Assembly (NCBI GenBank): GCA_965222425.1
Contig: CBDCTW010000024.1
Coordinates: 1 to 64,000, forward strand
Reading direction: 5' to 3'
Origin: CBDCNP01 sp965222425
GTDB taxonomy: Bacteria > Acidobacteriota > Vicinamibacteria > Marinacidobacterales > DATDRI01
DNA: 64,000 bases
Shown in pieces: positions 44,953-52,942 of this stretch (position 1 is the stretch's first letter; every line of letters begins with the position of its first letter). Made by a program: the position numbers and the translations under genes. The notes under the pieces are model-generated. The model ran no database searches, was not told the origin of the DNA, and saw only the letters and a program-made list of their open reading frames with translations.

Positions 44953-45666
44953 ATGTTCCGGTCGCTGATCTTGCTGGTCGTCCTTCCGGTTTACACTCTC
45001 CTCGCGGGCTTCATTGCAATTCCTGTCGCCGCCGTCACAGGCTCGAGCTTCCTTCTCTACAGTCTGGGGCGGCTTGGCGTCCGGATCGGGTTCTTTCTCG
45101 CCGGGATTCGGTTGGTCGTTCGCGGCCAAGAGAGACTGCCCGGAAACCCCCACTTCATATACATGATGAACCACTCCAGCAATCTGGACGTTCCAGCGGT
45201 CTTCCTCGTCGTCCGGGGGGAAGTCCGGGCGCTCGGAAAAAAGGAGCTCTTCAAGCTGCCGGTGCTCGCCACCGCCATGAGGATGGGCGGATTCATTCCC
45301 ATCGATCGTAGCAATCGGGAGCAGGCCGTCCAAAGTATGCGGCTGGCGGCCCGAATCGCACGTGAGGGGGCATCGTTTCTAGTGGCACCCGAAGGGACCC
45401 GGAGCAGAACCGGTGGGCTCCTTCCTTTCAAAAAGGGGGGCTTCTATCTCGCCATCGACTCCGAGGTTCCAATACTACCGATCACGGTGAGGGGAGCGTA
45501 CGAGCTCATGCCGCCGGGGACCTTCGCGATTCGCCCCGGTACGATCGAGATCTTCTTTGGTGACCCCGTGCCCACGGCGGGACTCAATCATAAGGATCGG
45601 CAGAGGTTGGCGGAAGAGGTTCGGGGGCGGATCGGTGAGCAGCTGTCCGACGAGGTTGGCGTTTAA
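44953..45666 (+). CDS. plsC: 1-acyl-sn-glycerol-3-phosphate acyltransferase
   Basis: 237 residues, PlsC/LPLAT fold with one or two N-terminal membrane segments (residues ~5-60). Catalytic motif 'NHSSNLD' (H-x4-D form) at residues ~72-78, substrate-binding 'PIDRSNRE' and 'VAPEGTRSRTG' (motif III), and 'PILPITVRG' (motif IV). It transfers the second acyl chain in phosphatidic acid synthesis. ATG 44953 has a weak ribosome site. The stop is 20 bases before the -10-like TATAAT of the next gene, where an IS3 element has inserted. Confidence 0.88.
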   Translation: MFRSLILLVVLPVYTLLAGFIAIPVAAVTGSSFLLYSLGRLGVRIGFFLAGIRLVVRGQERLPGNPHFIYMMNHSSNLDVPAVFLVVRGEVRALGKKELFKLPVLATAMRMGGFIPIDRSNREQAVQSMRLAARIAREGASFLVAPEGTRSRTGGLLPFKKGGFYLAIDSEVPILPITVRGAYELMPPGTFAIRPGTIEIFFGDPVPTAGLNHKDRQRLAEEVRGRIGEQLSDEVGV

Positions 45667-45686
45667 CCCAATGCCGCCAAGTGGGT

Positions 45687-45692
45687 TATAAT
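45687..45692 (+). promoter_or_regulatory. -10 element of the DUF4388 gene, cut off by IS3
   Basis: Perfect TATAAT, 9 bases before the IS3 insertion point. Before insertion it was about 48 bases upstream of the ATG now at 47061. A TTTAAC at 45662-45667 is a weak -35 with 19-base spacing. Confidence 0.45.
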
Positions 45693-45751
45693 GCTCTAAA
45701 CTGAACCGCCCCGGGTTTCCCGGAGACTCCAACTCTTGAGAGGATGGAGTC

Positions 45752-46072
45752 ATGACAAAACGAAGCAGGTATTCACCGGAGGTAAAAGAGCGCGCAGTGC
45801 GGATGGTTTTCGACCAGCAGGCTCAGCACGAATCTCAGTGGTCAGCGATCTCATCGATTGCGTCGAAAATTGACTGTACGCGGGAAACGCTACGCACGTG
45901 GGTGCGTCGAGCAGAGCGTGATGCTGGGAAACGAGCGGGACTGACGACGGACGAGCGTCAGCGGCTGAAGGAGCTTGAGCGAGAGAACCGTGAGCTAAAG
46001 CGGGCGAACGAGATCCTTCGCAAGGCGTCGGCGTTTTTCGCCCAGGCGGAGCTCGACCGCCGACCGAGGTGA
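45752..46072 (+). CDS. IS3-family orfA
   Basis: 106 residues, basic, with an N-terminal helix-turn-helix ('SPEVKERAVRMVFD', 'IASKIDCTRETLRTWVRRAE') and a C-terminal leucine-zipper-like coiled coil ('ERQRLKELERENRELKRANEIL'), the normal OrfA plan for DNA binding and oligomerisation. Stop overlaps the orfB start (GTGA at 46069-46072). ATG 45752 with GAGAGGAT upstream. Confidence 0.9.
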   Translation: MTKRSRYSPEVKERAVRMVFDQQAQHESQWSAISSIASKIDCTRETLRTWVRRAERDAGKRAGLTTDERQRLKELERENRELKRANEILRKASAFFAQAELDRRPR

Positions 46073-46986
46073 ATGTGTTGTTCGTGGACGCGAACCGTGA
46101 GAGTTACGGGGTCGAGCCGATCTGCCGGATGCTTCCGATCGCCCCGTCGACCTATTACGAGCAGAAAGCGCGAGAGAAGGACCCAAGCCGCCTGCCAGCG
46201 AGAGCGAAGCGCGACGTCCAACTCCGCGGCGAGATTCGTCGTGTACGGCAAGAGAACTTTGACGTGTATGGCGTGCGCAAGGTCTGGCGTCAGCTGTGCC
46301 GTGAGGGCCGCGACGTGGCTCGATGCACGGTGGCCCGTCTGATGCGTGAAATGGGCCTCCAGGGGGCGGTCCGTGGACGTCGATTCAAGACGACGAAGCC
46401 GGATTCGAGCGGCGCTCGCCCGATGGACCTCGTGGAGCGCGACTTCAACACCACACGCCCGAACGAGCTCTGGGTCTCGGACCTGACCTACATCGCCACG
46501 TGGCGCGGCTTCGTGTACGTCGCCTTCGTCATCGACGTCTTCGCTCGACTCATCGTCGGTTGGCGAGCGACGACATCGTTGACTGCCGGCATCGCTCTCG
46601 ATGCGTTGGAGCAGGCGCTGCACGAGCGCCGACTAGACCCAGAAGATCCATTGGTGCATCACAGCGATCGCGGCGTGCAGTACGTCTCGATCCGTTACAC
46701 CGAGCGGCTCGCCGAGGCGGGTATCGAGCCGTCCGTCGGCAGCCGAGGCGACTCTTACGATAACGCTTTGGCTGAATCCATCATCGGCCTCTACAAGACC
46801 GAGGTGATCCGTCGACGTGGGCACTGGCGTGGTCCTGAGGACGTCGAGTTCGCCACCCTCGAGTGGGTGCATTGGTACAACACGCAACGACTCTTGGAGC
46901 CGATCGGAAATGTCGCCCCCGTCGAGTACGAGATGAACTACTATCGGTCGCAGGAAGGCTCGCTAGAGATGGCGAGACTCAACTAA
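46069..46986 (+). CDS. IS3-family orfB, transposase catalytic subunit
   Basis: 305 residues from GTG 46069. rve-type integrase core with the D-D-E residues in 'LWVSDLTYIAT', 'HHSDRGVQYVS' and 'ALAESIIGLYKTEVI', preceded by the HTH_21-like segment ('DVYGVRKVWRQLCREG'). Normally produced by frameshifting from orfA as an OrfAB fusion, or by coupled reinitiation at the GTGA overlap; no A-rich slippery heptamer is seen in the overlap. Intact, so the element may be active. Confidence 0.9.
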   Translation: MNVLFVDANRESYGVEPICRMLPIAPSTYYEQKAREKDPSRLPARAKRDVQLRGEIRRVRQENFDVYGVRKVWRQLCREGRDVARCTVARLMREMGLQGAVRGRRFKTTKPDSSGARPMDLVERDFNTTRPNELWVSDLTYIATWRGFVYVAFVIDVFARLIVGWRATTSLTAGIALDALEQALHERRLDPEDPLVHHSDRGVQYVSIRYTERLAEAGIEPSVGSRGDSYDNALAESIIGLYKTEVIRRRGHWRGPEDVEFATLEWVHWYNTQRLLEPIGNVAPVEYEMNYYRSQEGSLEMARLN

Positions 46987-47060
46987 AACAGTCTCCGGAA
47001 AACCCGGGGCGGTTCAAAACAGTCTATTCTCAATCGCTTGGGTACCTCCAGACAACATCG

Positions 47061-47510
47061 ATGCCGGTCCGCACAAAGGTCCCTCTCCAGGGGGAGTTCG
47101 AGAGCTCGACCGCAGACCACGATCTGCCGGATATCCTCCTAGCCGTGTGCGAAACGAAGGGGACGGGTCTGTTGACCTTTTCCAATCCGGAGGCAGAAAA
47201 GACGTTGTTCGTGCGGGACGGCAGCTTCATTTTCGCCAAGTCCTCTGCCATCGATGATCGCTTGGGCGAGTACATGCTGCGGAGCGGGCGCGTCGGACTC
47301 AAGGATCTCGAAGCCGTTACCAAACTAGTCAAGCCGGGCAAGCGGCTTGGCGCGCTGCTGGTCGAAAGCGGCGCCTTGGATCCGAAGGAGCTCGTTCAGT
47401 CGGTTGTCGGCCAAGTGCGCTCCATCATCTTGAGTCTCTTCAAATGGACTAAGGCGCACTACGAGTTCGTTGCTCAAGACCTACCGAGCAAGGAGACGAT
47501 AGACGATCAC
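47061..47510 (+). CDS. DUF4388 (PATAN-like) protein, N-terminal part (frameshift at ~47505)
   Basis: ATG 47061 ('MPVRTKVPLQGEFES'), 44 bases after the IS3 element. The DUF4388 domain covers the start: 'GEFESSTADHDLPDILLAVCETKGTG', 'LTFSNPEAEKTLFVRDGSFIFAKSS', 'DRLGEYMLRSGRV', and a helical part 'LGALLVESGALDPKELVQSVVGQVRSIILSLF'. The frame is lost near 47505 ('ETIDD') and continues in the next frame as 'ITLDMPTPQLIVDGI', so one extra base is likely. DUF4388 proteins regulate surface motility and two-component pathways in deltaproteobacteria and cyanobacteria. The open frame ends at 47555 as nonsense. Confidence 0.75.
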
Positions 47511-47511
47511 C

Positions 47512-48357
47512 TTGGACATGCCCACCCCCCAGCTCATCGTGGATGGAATCCGTGAGATCGATAGTTGGTGGCGCATCTCGAGGGGCATCGGCGATCTGGA
47601 CTCCACGTACCAGGCAGTTTCTGGGACAGAAGGATCTCTTCGTTCTATCGAGCTGGAAACTCCGGCGCTCGAGCTCCTCGCCATGCTCAGCGGGCCCAAG
47701 CGCGTGACGGAAGCTTGCACCGATTCCGCGCTCAAAGAGTTGGATGTGTGCAGGCTATTGTGGGCGTTTCGGTCGTTGGGTTGGGTCGAGATGGTCGAAG
47801 ACGACGGCACTTCGTTGATGGATCAGTGGGACCTGACCGAAGACGCTCCCTCCCCAGCGGAGTCTCCGCAGGAATTGCCAGAGGGCCCGGAGAGCCCGGG
47901 GGCTGATGCTGAGCCCGCTCCACTTCCTGCGATGGCCGTGATGGTCGAGCCGATCGTGGAAGCCGTGCCAGAGAGCGCCGTCGAGGGGGCTCCGGGCTTC
48001 GAGAACGATCCCGCAAGTCCCCAATTCGACGATGAGACCGTCGTGCTCACGTCGCCCGTGCTGCCCGGTTTACCGTCTATTCAGGCCGAGCCGATCGTAG
48101 CCTCGGACGCCGTCGAGGAGCCTCCGCCTACCGGGCCTATTGCTTCTTCTGAGCCCGCCGCGACGGCTAGTCAAGACCAGCCAGTCCAGCCCGCCCAGCC
48201 CGGCCAGGTTGAAGGCCCCGGCCCAGGACCGGAGCGACCGGATCCGGAGAAGCCCGAAGAGGCCAAACCACCGGCACCCACGGTGGGGCTTGACATGGAT
48301 ATGGACCTGGACATCGATGGTTTGGGGGAGGCCCTAAAAGGAGCGAAGTCCGAGTAG
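47512..48357 (+). CDS. DUF4388 protein, C-terminal part
   Basis: Second part of the same gene, starting at 'LDMPTPQLIVDGIREIDSWW', the helix that closes DUF4388 domains. After about 110 residues of mixed helical sequence ('LELLAMLSGPKRVTEACTDSA', 'RLLWAFRSLGWVEMVEDD') there is a long Pro/Glu-rich low-complexity tail (residues ~115-250) and a final segment 'LDMDMDLDIDGLGEALKGAK'. The TTG at 47512 could be a start but is more likely internal. The PE-rich tail may be a linker to partners. Followed 102 bases later by the EAL gene. Confidence 0.7.
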   Translation: MDMPTPQLIVDGIREIDSWWRISRGIGDLDSTYQAVSGTEGSLRSIELETPALELLAMLSGPKRVTEACTDSALKELDVCRLLWAFRSLGWVEMVEDDGTSLMDQWDLTEDAPSPAESPQELPEGPESPGADAEPAPLPAMAVMVEPIVEAVPESAVEGAPGFENDPASPQFDDETVVLTSPVLPGLPSIQAEPIVASDAVEEPPPTGPIASSEPAATASQDQPVQPAQPGQVEGPGPGPERPDPEKPEEAKPPAPTVGLDMDMDLDIDGLGEALKGAKSE

Positions 48358-48459
48358 TCCCGCGTATCATGAGAGGGGAGGCGCCGCATCGCGTTGACAC
48401 AGCACGGTTACGCCTGCTGCCACGAAATAGCGCGCGCCAGTTTCTCCGTTAGAGATAAA

Positions 48460-49791
48460 ATGGATCCCAATGTGTCGCCTCCCGCTGCGAGTGCCGGTTC
48501 CCTAAAGGCACAGGTGCCAGCAGACGAGCCGTCTTTCAGTGCGAAAGCAAGCCGGCTACCCACCTACTGGGAGCACATCGAAGAGCTCAAGAGACGGCTG
48601 GCGGAATCTGGTTTCCTAGCCCTCCTGCTGATCGACGTCTCCGACATCAACAGGATCGAGCGAGACTACGGCAGCAGCGTTTACGACGACCTCATGAAAT
48701 TGGTGCGCGAGGTCGTATTCGAGCTCAAGGGAAAGCAGCTTCGCGCCGGCGACGTGGTGGCGTTGAACGAAAGGGCGGGAGACGTATTCCTTATCTTCCT
48801 CATGCCACGTAATGCACAGGAGCTCTTGTTGGCGAATGACCTCGAGAAGATCGGCAACCGTATCGAAGCTTTTCTGACGCGCAAGATCTCGAAGACCGCT
48901 TTACCTTACTTGCACCACCGCCCGGAGATTAGCGTGGGCACATCCCTTGCGCTCCGCAACCCGCTCATTCGGGAGGAGCGTCTCATCCTCAAAGCCATCG
49001 AGGAGTCTCGTCAGGCCGCTCAGGTCAACCGGCAGCGGCGCCAACTAGTCGACAAGCAGCTTCTGCAGCGGATCATTCTCAAGGGACAGATCGACACGGT
49101 CTTCCAGCCTATCATCGACTTACGAAGCGGCCGGCCGCACGGGTTCGAAGCGCTTTGCCGTGGACCAAAAGGCACGCCACTCGAAACGCCGACGGCGCTC
49201 TTCGACGTGGCCACCAAGGCCGACCTACTTTTCGAGCTCGACCTTCTTTGCCGGCGAAAGGCGCTTCTGGCTGGCGGCAATCTGGAACGGCAATACAAGC
49301 TGTTCATCAATGCCTTGCCCTTTTCGATGCGCGACCCGAGCTTTCAGGGTAAGTACCTGATCGACCTTTTCGAAGGAACAGATTTGGCTCCGGAGCAAAT
49401 CGTGTTCGAAGTAACCGAGCGTCTGGCCATCGAGAACTACGCCTTGTTTGTGGACGCGATGCAGTACTTCTCGGACATGCGTTGTCTCATCGCGATCGAT
49501 GACATGGGGGCCGGCTACTCCGGACTCGAGAAGATCGTGCACCTCCGGCCCAACTACGTGAAGCTGGACATGCAATTGGTGCGCGATATCGACACCAGCT
49601 TCGTCAAGCAGCAAATGCTGCACGCCTTCCGTGTCATGGCTGAGAAGATTGACGCCCGCCTCATCGCCGAGGGTGTCGAGACCCGCGAGGAGCTCGAGAC
49701 CGTTCGCGAGATCGGCGTCGACTATGTCCAAGGCTTCCTCCTGGCCAGACCTTCGGCCGCCTTCCAGCTCACTGCCGATATCAAGCTCTAA
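48460..49791 (+). CDS. EAL-domain cyclic-di-GMP phosphodiesterase with a degenerate GGDEF domain
   Basis: 443 residues from ATG 48460. The N-terminal half is a degenerate diguanylate cyclase: 'LLLIDVSDINRIERDYGSSVYDDLM' aligns with the GGDEF fold, but the active-site motif reads 'RAGDVF' instead of GGDEF. The C-terminal EAL domain keeps the catalytic residues: 'DTVFQPIIDL', 'GFEALCRG' (EALxR), Asn in 'LFINALPF', 'IVFEVTERLA', 'IAIDDMGAGYSG' (DDxG), 'VKLDMQLV', 'IAEGVETREEL' and 'VQGFLLARP'. It should therefore degrade c-di-GMP. It lies beside a DUF4388 gene, fitting a signalling pair. A TTG at 48394 is an alternative start. Confidence 0.83.
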   Translation: MDPNVSPPAASAGSLKAQVPADEPSFSAKASRLPTYWEHIEELKRRLAESGFLALLLIDVSDINRIERDYGSSVYDDLMKLVREVVFELKGKQLRAGDVVALNERAGDVFLIFLMPRNAQELLLANDLEKIGNRIEAFLTRKISKTALPYLHHRPEISVGTSLALRNPLIREERLILKAIEESRQAAQVNRQRRQLVDKQLLQRIILKGQIDTVFQPIIDLRSGRPHGFEALCRGPKGTPLETPTALFDVATKADLLFELDLLCRRKALLAGGNLERQYKLFINALPFSMRDPSFQGKYLIDLFEGTDLAPEQIVFEVTERLAIENYALFVDAMQYFSDMRCLIAIDDMGAGYSGLEKIVHLRPNYVKLDMQLVRDIDTSFVKQQMLHAFRVMAEKIDARLIAEGVETREELETVREIGVDYVQGFLLARPSAAFQLTADIKL

Positions 49792-49815
49792 CAGTCCCGG
49801 TTTTGCGGGCTTTTG

Positions 49816-49933
49816 GATGCCTTGGTGCATAACTCTGGACAACTCTAAAGGAATCAGCAGGTTACGTTTTTGGGCCAAAAATCGCAGAGTCAATGGAATC
49901 AATAACTTACCTGTATTTATGCACCAAGGCATC
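49816..49933. repeat. MITE-like element with 17-bp perfect terminal inverted repeats
   Basis: GATGCCTTGGTGCATAA at 49816-49832 and its exact reverse complement at 49917-49933 bound 118 bases. The interior is non-coding, has a near-perfect central palindrome (TTTTTGGGCCAAAAA, 49867-49881) and two GGAATCA direct repeats, and can fold into one long hairpin. No target duplication is obvious. It lies between the EAL gene and the TonB-receptor remnant. Confidence 0.55.
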
Positions 49934-49942
49934 GACGAACCG

Positions 49943-50290
49943 TCAGAACGAGATGGTCGTGGTCATCGAGATCGTCCGCGGCGCGCCGAGCCAGGCGGCG
50001 TTCTCCGTGATGGCGGAGAGGTAGGCCTTGTCGAGCAGGTTGTTCGCCACGATCGAGAATTCCGTCGACCGCAGCAGCTCGCTCAACGCCTCGCCTGAGA
50101 AACGGACATAGGCGTCCACCAGCCAGTAGTCATCCGCGTACCAGTCCGCCGTCAGACTGACGCGCCGCGACGACGTGTACTTGGCGGTCAGCCCCGTACC
50201 CAGCGGTCCGCTCCGGTCGAGCGAGACAACCCCGTCGTGTCCAAAAACACAAACGAACTCAAGACCGGCGGCGCCAGCGGGATAACGTCT
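49943..50290 (-). pseudogene. C-terminal fragment of a TonB-dependent receptor
   Basis: The end of an outer-membrane barrel: 'LGTGLTAKYTSSRRVSLTADWYADDYWLVDAYVRFS', 'FSIVANNLLDKAYLSAITENAAWLGAPRTISMTTTISF' (last strand with the terminal aromatic). The 'NNLLDKAYL' and 'GAPRT' motifs are typical of the last strands of TonB receptors. Only about 110 codons remain; there is no plug domain or upstream barrel, and sequence above 50290 belongs to a different small gene (some frame drift is also seen in 50200-50290). Stop at 49943-49945. Confidence 0.65.
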
Positions 50291-50531
50291 ATTCGCCGTC
50301 GCGTCCCTTACGGTACTCGTCTCGCAGCTTCTGGGCAAACCGCTTGAGTCTGGCCTTGGCGTGCTCGATGTCTGGCTGTGCGTCCCGCCAGGCGTCCTTG
50401 GTGCGGGGTTTGACCTCCTCGTTAAACACACGTGTGGCGTTGGTTAATGTCTCTTTGGCTCTAGCTCGTACCTCCGGACGACATGCTAGTTCTCGTGCAG
50501 CGCGGATGGCGAGACGTCGCAGGAGCGTCAT
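50289..50531 (-). CDS. Small basic helical protein of unknown function
   Basis: 80 residues, ATG 50531. Entirely helical and basic: 'MTLLRRLAIRAARELACRPEVRARAKETL', 'NEEVKPRTKDAWRDAQPDIEHAKARLKRF'. I recall similar short proteins annotated as hypothetical in alphaproteobacteria, so horizontal origin is possible but unproven. No signal peptide or membrane segment. Surrounded by gene remnants (TonB receptor, transposase scrap); it could be the only live gene there or a remnant itself. Confidence 0.45.
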   Translation of the reverse strand: MTLLRRLAIRAARELACRPEVRARAKETLTNATRVFNEEVKPRTKDAWRDAQPDIEHAKARLKRFAQKLRDEYRKGRDGE

Positions 50532-50653
50532 GGCTCACTCTAGTATAGACGGAGCCTTCCCTCCCAAATGATGATCGCAACGACTAAGAGCACGTGGGTC
50601 ACGGAGAGAAACCGCTTGAATTCACGAGAATTGCCTGTGCCTTCTATGTCATC

Positions 50654-50707
50654 GTGAAACCTGAGACGGTCGTCCGCTGGCACCGTTGTGGATTCAGACG
50701 ATATTGG
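50654..50707 (+). pseudogene. Fragment of an integrase-type transposase, interrupted by IS256 copy 2
   Basis: From GTG 50654 the sequence reads 'VKPETVVRWHRCGFRRYW', a segment conserved in integrase-core transposases (usually followed by '.WKSR..GGRP'). It stops at the left end of IS256 copy 2 (50708), and its continuation is not found on the right side. A weak in-frame continuation upstream ('FTRIACAFYVI') may belong to it. It shows that copy 2 landed in, or recombined with, an older element. Confidence 0.5.
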
Positions 50708-52167
50708 GGGGATGTCCCGCCGGATGTTGAATTTGGGGTAGCGGCGGCTCCTTGGCCGGCCTAAGAATAGGTCTGCCAATAAACCGTCTCCAGAGGGGGA
50801 CAAGGAGCCACCAATGCCTAGGAAATCAAAGAAGCCAGTAAGAAAGCAAACGCACTCGCCTACGGGCAAGGTAGTTGGCCAAGTCGGTCAGATACTGCTA
50901 CCGATGATAGCTGGGATCGCGGCCACGAAGGCGGATCTGACGGAATGGGTGTACGAGCAAGGACTGACAGCTCTGCACCTACTGCTCAGAGAGGACGCCG
51001 AGGAGATCGCGGGGCTCAAGGGCAAGCACGAGAAGGAGCGAACTCATAACCACTGGGGGAGCACGAACGGAGAGCTGAGCTTCGGTGGTCGTCGCATCCA
51101 AGTGTCGCGACCTCGAGTTCGCTCGAAGTCGGGCGCGGAGGCGTCGCTTCCACACTTCGAAGCCTTCCGCGAAGAAGACCCGCTTCCAGAGCGAGTGTTG
51201 AATCAGATCTTGGTGGGCGTATCGACCCGAAATTACGAATCGAGTCTGGACAAACCCGCGGCCAAGTTGAAGTCTCGTGGCACGAGTGAGAGTGCCGCCA
51301 GCCGTCACCTCGTGAGCCAGACGACTAAGAAGCTCGAGGAATACCTGTCTCGGCGGCTAGAGGAGTTCGAGCTTGCGGCACTGATGCTGGATGGCCTTGA
51401 GGTGGCCGGACAGACCGTCGTCGTAACTCTAGGTATCACAATAGATGGAACGAAGGTGCCCCTGGGTATATGGCTGGGCTCGACGGAGAACTCTCGGGTG
51501 TGCACCGCGATGTTGCAGGACCTTCTCGAGCGAGGCTTGCGCGTCGATGAGTCGATTCTCTGCGTAGTGGACGGAGGCAAAGGCATCCGCAAGGCACTCG
51601 TCGACGTTTTGGGGGACCTCGCGGTCATCCAAAGGTGCCAGATCCATAAACTCCGAAATCTTCGCTCGTACCTTCCCAAGTCTCGTCACGCCTACGTGCT
51701 CCAGACGATGAAGGAAGCCTACAAGTGCAAGAGTGCCGACAAGGCGCGCAAGCGACTTCAGGCATTGGTGTCGTGGCTCGAGCGAAACGGCTACGACGAA
51801 GCTGCCGGAAGCCTTCCTGAAGGGATGGAAGAAACACTCACGGTCGTGAAGCTCGCGCCGCCCGCCTTACTTCGCCAGTCTCTTGCCACGACGAACGCCA
51901 TTGAGAATCTCAACGGAACCATTCGCAGAGTATCGAGAAACGTCAAGCGTTGGAAGAGTCCTTCCATGGTTCGCCGATGGACCGCTCTTGGCGTCGTCAC
52001 CGCGCAGAAAAAGTTCCGGCGTATCAAAGGCTATCGCCATATGGGCGCTCTCGTTCACGCGCTTAGAAGCAAACAGAAATCTCTTGACAGCGATGAGTTT
52101 GCTGCCTAAGAGTATTCACAGGTGCCGCCGCTACCCGACCAAATTCAACAGCGGCCGGGACATCCCC
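50708..52167 (+). mobile_element. IS256-family element, copy 2, complete
   Basis: 1460 bp, GGGGATGTCCC to GGGACATCCCC, same ends as copy 1. Flanks GATATTGG (left) and CGTGATGA (right) do not match, so no target duplication survives. Left side is a transposase fragment, right side is the interrupted MBL gene. Contains an intact transposase gene and a 106-base 5' leader. Confidence 0.92.
50814..52109 (+). CDS. IS256-family transposase (complete copy)
   Basis: 431 residues. MULE-type DDE transposase with a zinc-free N-terminal part ('PRKSKKPVRKQTHSPTGKVV'), catalytic Asp in 'ALMLDGLEVAG', Asp in 'CVVDGGKGIRKAL', the conserved 'IQRCQIHKLRNLRSYLP' block, Glu in 'TTNAIENLNG', and the family ending 'KKFRRIKGYRHMGALV'. 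Length is normal. AAGGAGCCACC precedes ATG 50814. Serves as the reference for reconstructing copy 1. Confidence 0.94.
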   Translation: MPRKSKKPVRKQTHSPTGKVVGQVGQILLPMIAGIAATKADLTEWVYEQGLTALHLLLREDAEEIAGLKGKHEKERTHNHWGSTNGELSFGGRRIQVSRPRVRSKSGAEASLPHFEAFREEDPLPERVLNQILVGVSTRNYESSLDKPAAKLKSRGTSESAASRHLVSQTTKKLEEYLSRRLEEFELAALMLDGLEVAGQTVVVTLGITIDGTKVPLGIWLGSTENSRVCTAMLQDLLERGLRVDESILCVVDGGKGIRKALVDVLGDLAVIQRCQIHKLRNLRSYLPKSRHAYVLQTMKEAYKCKSADKARKRLQALVSWLERNGYDEAAGSLPEGMEETLTVVKLAPPALLRQSLATTNAIENLNGTIRRVSRNVKRWKSPSMVRRWTALGVVTAQKKFRRIKGYRHMGALVHALRSKQKSLDSDEFAA

Positions 52168-52788
52168 CGTGATGATAGCCTTGAGGTTCTTCGTCGTATT
52201 CGCCACTTCCCAAATCCGGTCAGTAGGACCGGTGTCGCTCGTATATCAGTAGGACCGGTGTCGCTCGTATATCAGTAGGACCGGTGTCGCTCGTATATCA
52301 GTAGGACCGGTGTCGCTCGTATAGATGATGGAGCTCTTGGCATCTTCGATGAGAAAACCTACCGTAGGAGTGATGTGATTGACAGCGAGCGGGGTAAAGG
52401 TGAGCTTGTCGATTTTGGAAGCTTTGTCTTCCTCGATCCCTTGGAATCGAATGGTCGGTCTGTGGTTGTTGGGAAGGCGGCTGAAGTCGGGCCAGAGCAC
52501 ATCGTTGAACATGTGCTTCTTCAGGCTCTCCACGACAGGCGCGGTACCGTAGACCACAGCGGGTTGCGCGATCTTCCCGTACACGTTGTCGGCAAAGAAA
52601 GCCAAAGCGCAGTTGTGATCGAGGTGCGAGTGGCTAATGATGATATGCCGTACCGCGATCTGCTCCTTGAGCGTTAGGGCCTGGGTCAGAGCGCCGGCAT
52701 CGACGGCGATGCTGTCATTCAGGAGAAAACAGGACAAATGGCGTCCCTTGACGCTTCCGCCGAAACAACCTAGGACCCTGAGCCTCAT
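52168..52788 (-). pseudogene. MBL-fold phosphodiesterase-like gene, truncated by IS256 and a repeat expansion
   Basis: ATG 52788 starts 'MRLRVLGCFGGSVKGRHLS', with the MBL metal motif HSHLDH ('IIISHSHLDHNCALAF'), and a second metal-ligand region 'TPLAVNHITPTVGF' and 'IIYTSDTGPTD', the pattern of class II cAMP phosphodiesterase-like hydrolases. A 26-bp segment coding for the last of these motifs is repeated four times (52220-52323), and the frame closes at 52246-52248. Beyond the repeats, 'DRIWEVANTTKNLKAIIT' would continue the protein but is cut by the IS256 end at 52167. The C-terminal part is not present in the window. Confidence 0.7.
52220..52323. repeat. 26-bp unit repeated four times in tandem
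   Basis: Four perfect copies of TCAGTAGGACCGGTGTCGCT-CGTATA starting at 52220, 52246, 52272 and 52298. They lie inside the coding sequence of the MBL gene. Three extra copies add 78 bases, which keeps the frame in principle, but the third frame of the unit contains a stop, so the gene is closed. Confidence 0.9.
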
Positions 52789-52942
52789 GCCCCCCTCGTG
52801 GCATTACACTAGGCGATGCGAAACCAGGTTACGCAAAGCAAAAGGCACGCCGAACACAATTCACTGGGTCTCCCGATGTATTGACTCACTTCGAAGGGTG
52901 GATGATGGAAACCGTAGCTTTGACAGTGATGGCTTGTCAAGA

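Larger units (their letters stand above)
45702..47016 (+). mobile_element. IS3-family element
   Basis: 1315 bp. Terminal inverted repeats start TGAACCGCCCCGGGTTT at both ends, with 26 of the first 27 bases matching. A 4-bp target duplication AAAC flanks it (45698-45701 and 47017-47020). Contains the usual two overlapping frames. It inserted between a TATAAT promoter and the start of the DUF4388 gene. Confidence 0.93.

Noticed and set aside
46040..46072. A-rich slippery heptamer for IS3 orfA-orfB frameshifting
   Set aside because: No A6G-like run in the overlap; only a GTGA stop-start overlap is seen.
26962..52167. 25-kb composite transposon bounded by the two directly repeated IS256 copies
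   Set aside because: The outer flanks TGGGGCCT and CGTGATGA do not match, and copy 1 has its own duplication on both sides, so it inserted alone.
52220..52323. CRISPR array
   Set aside because: The 26-bp units are directly adjacent with no spacers and lie inside a coding sequence; no cas genes are present.
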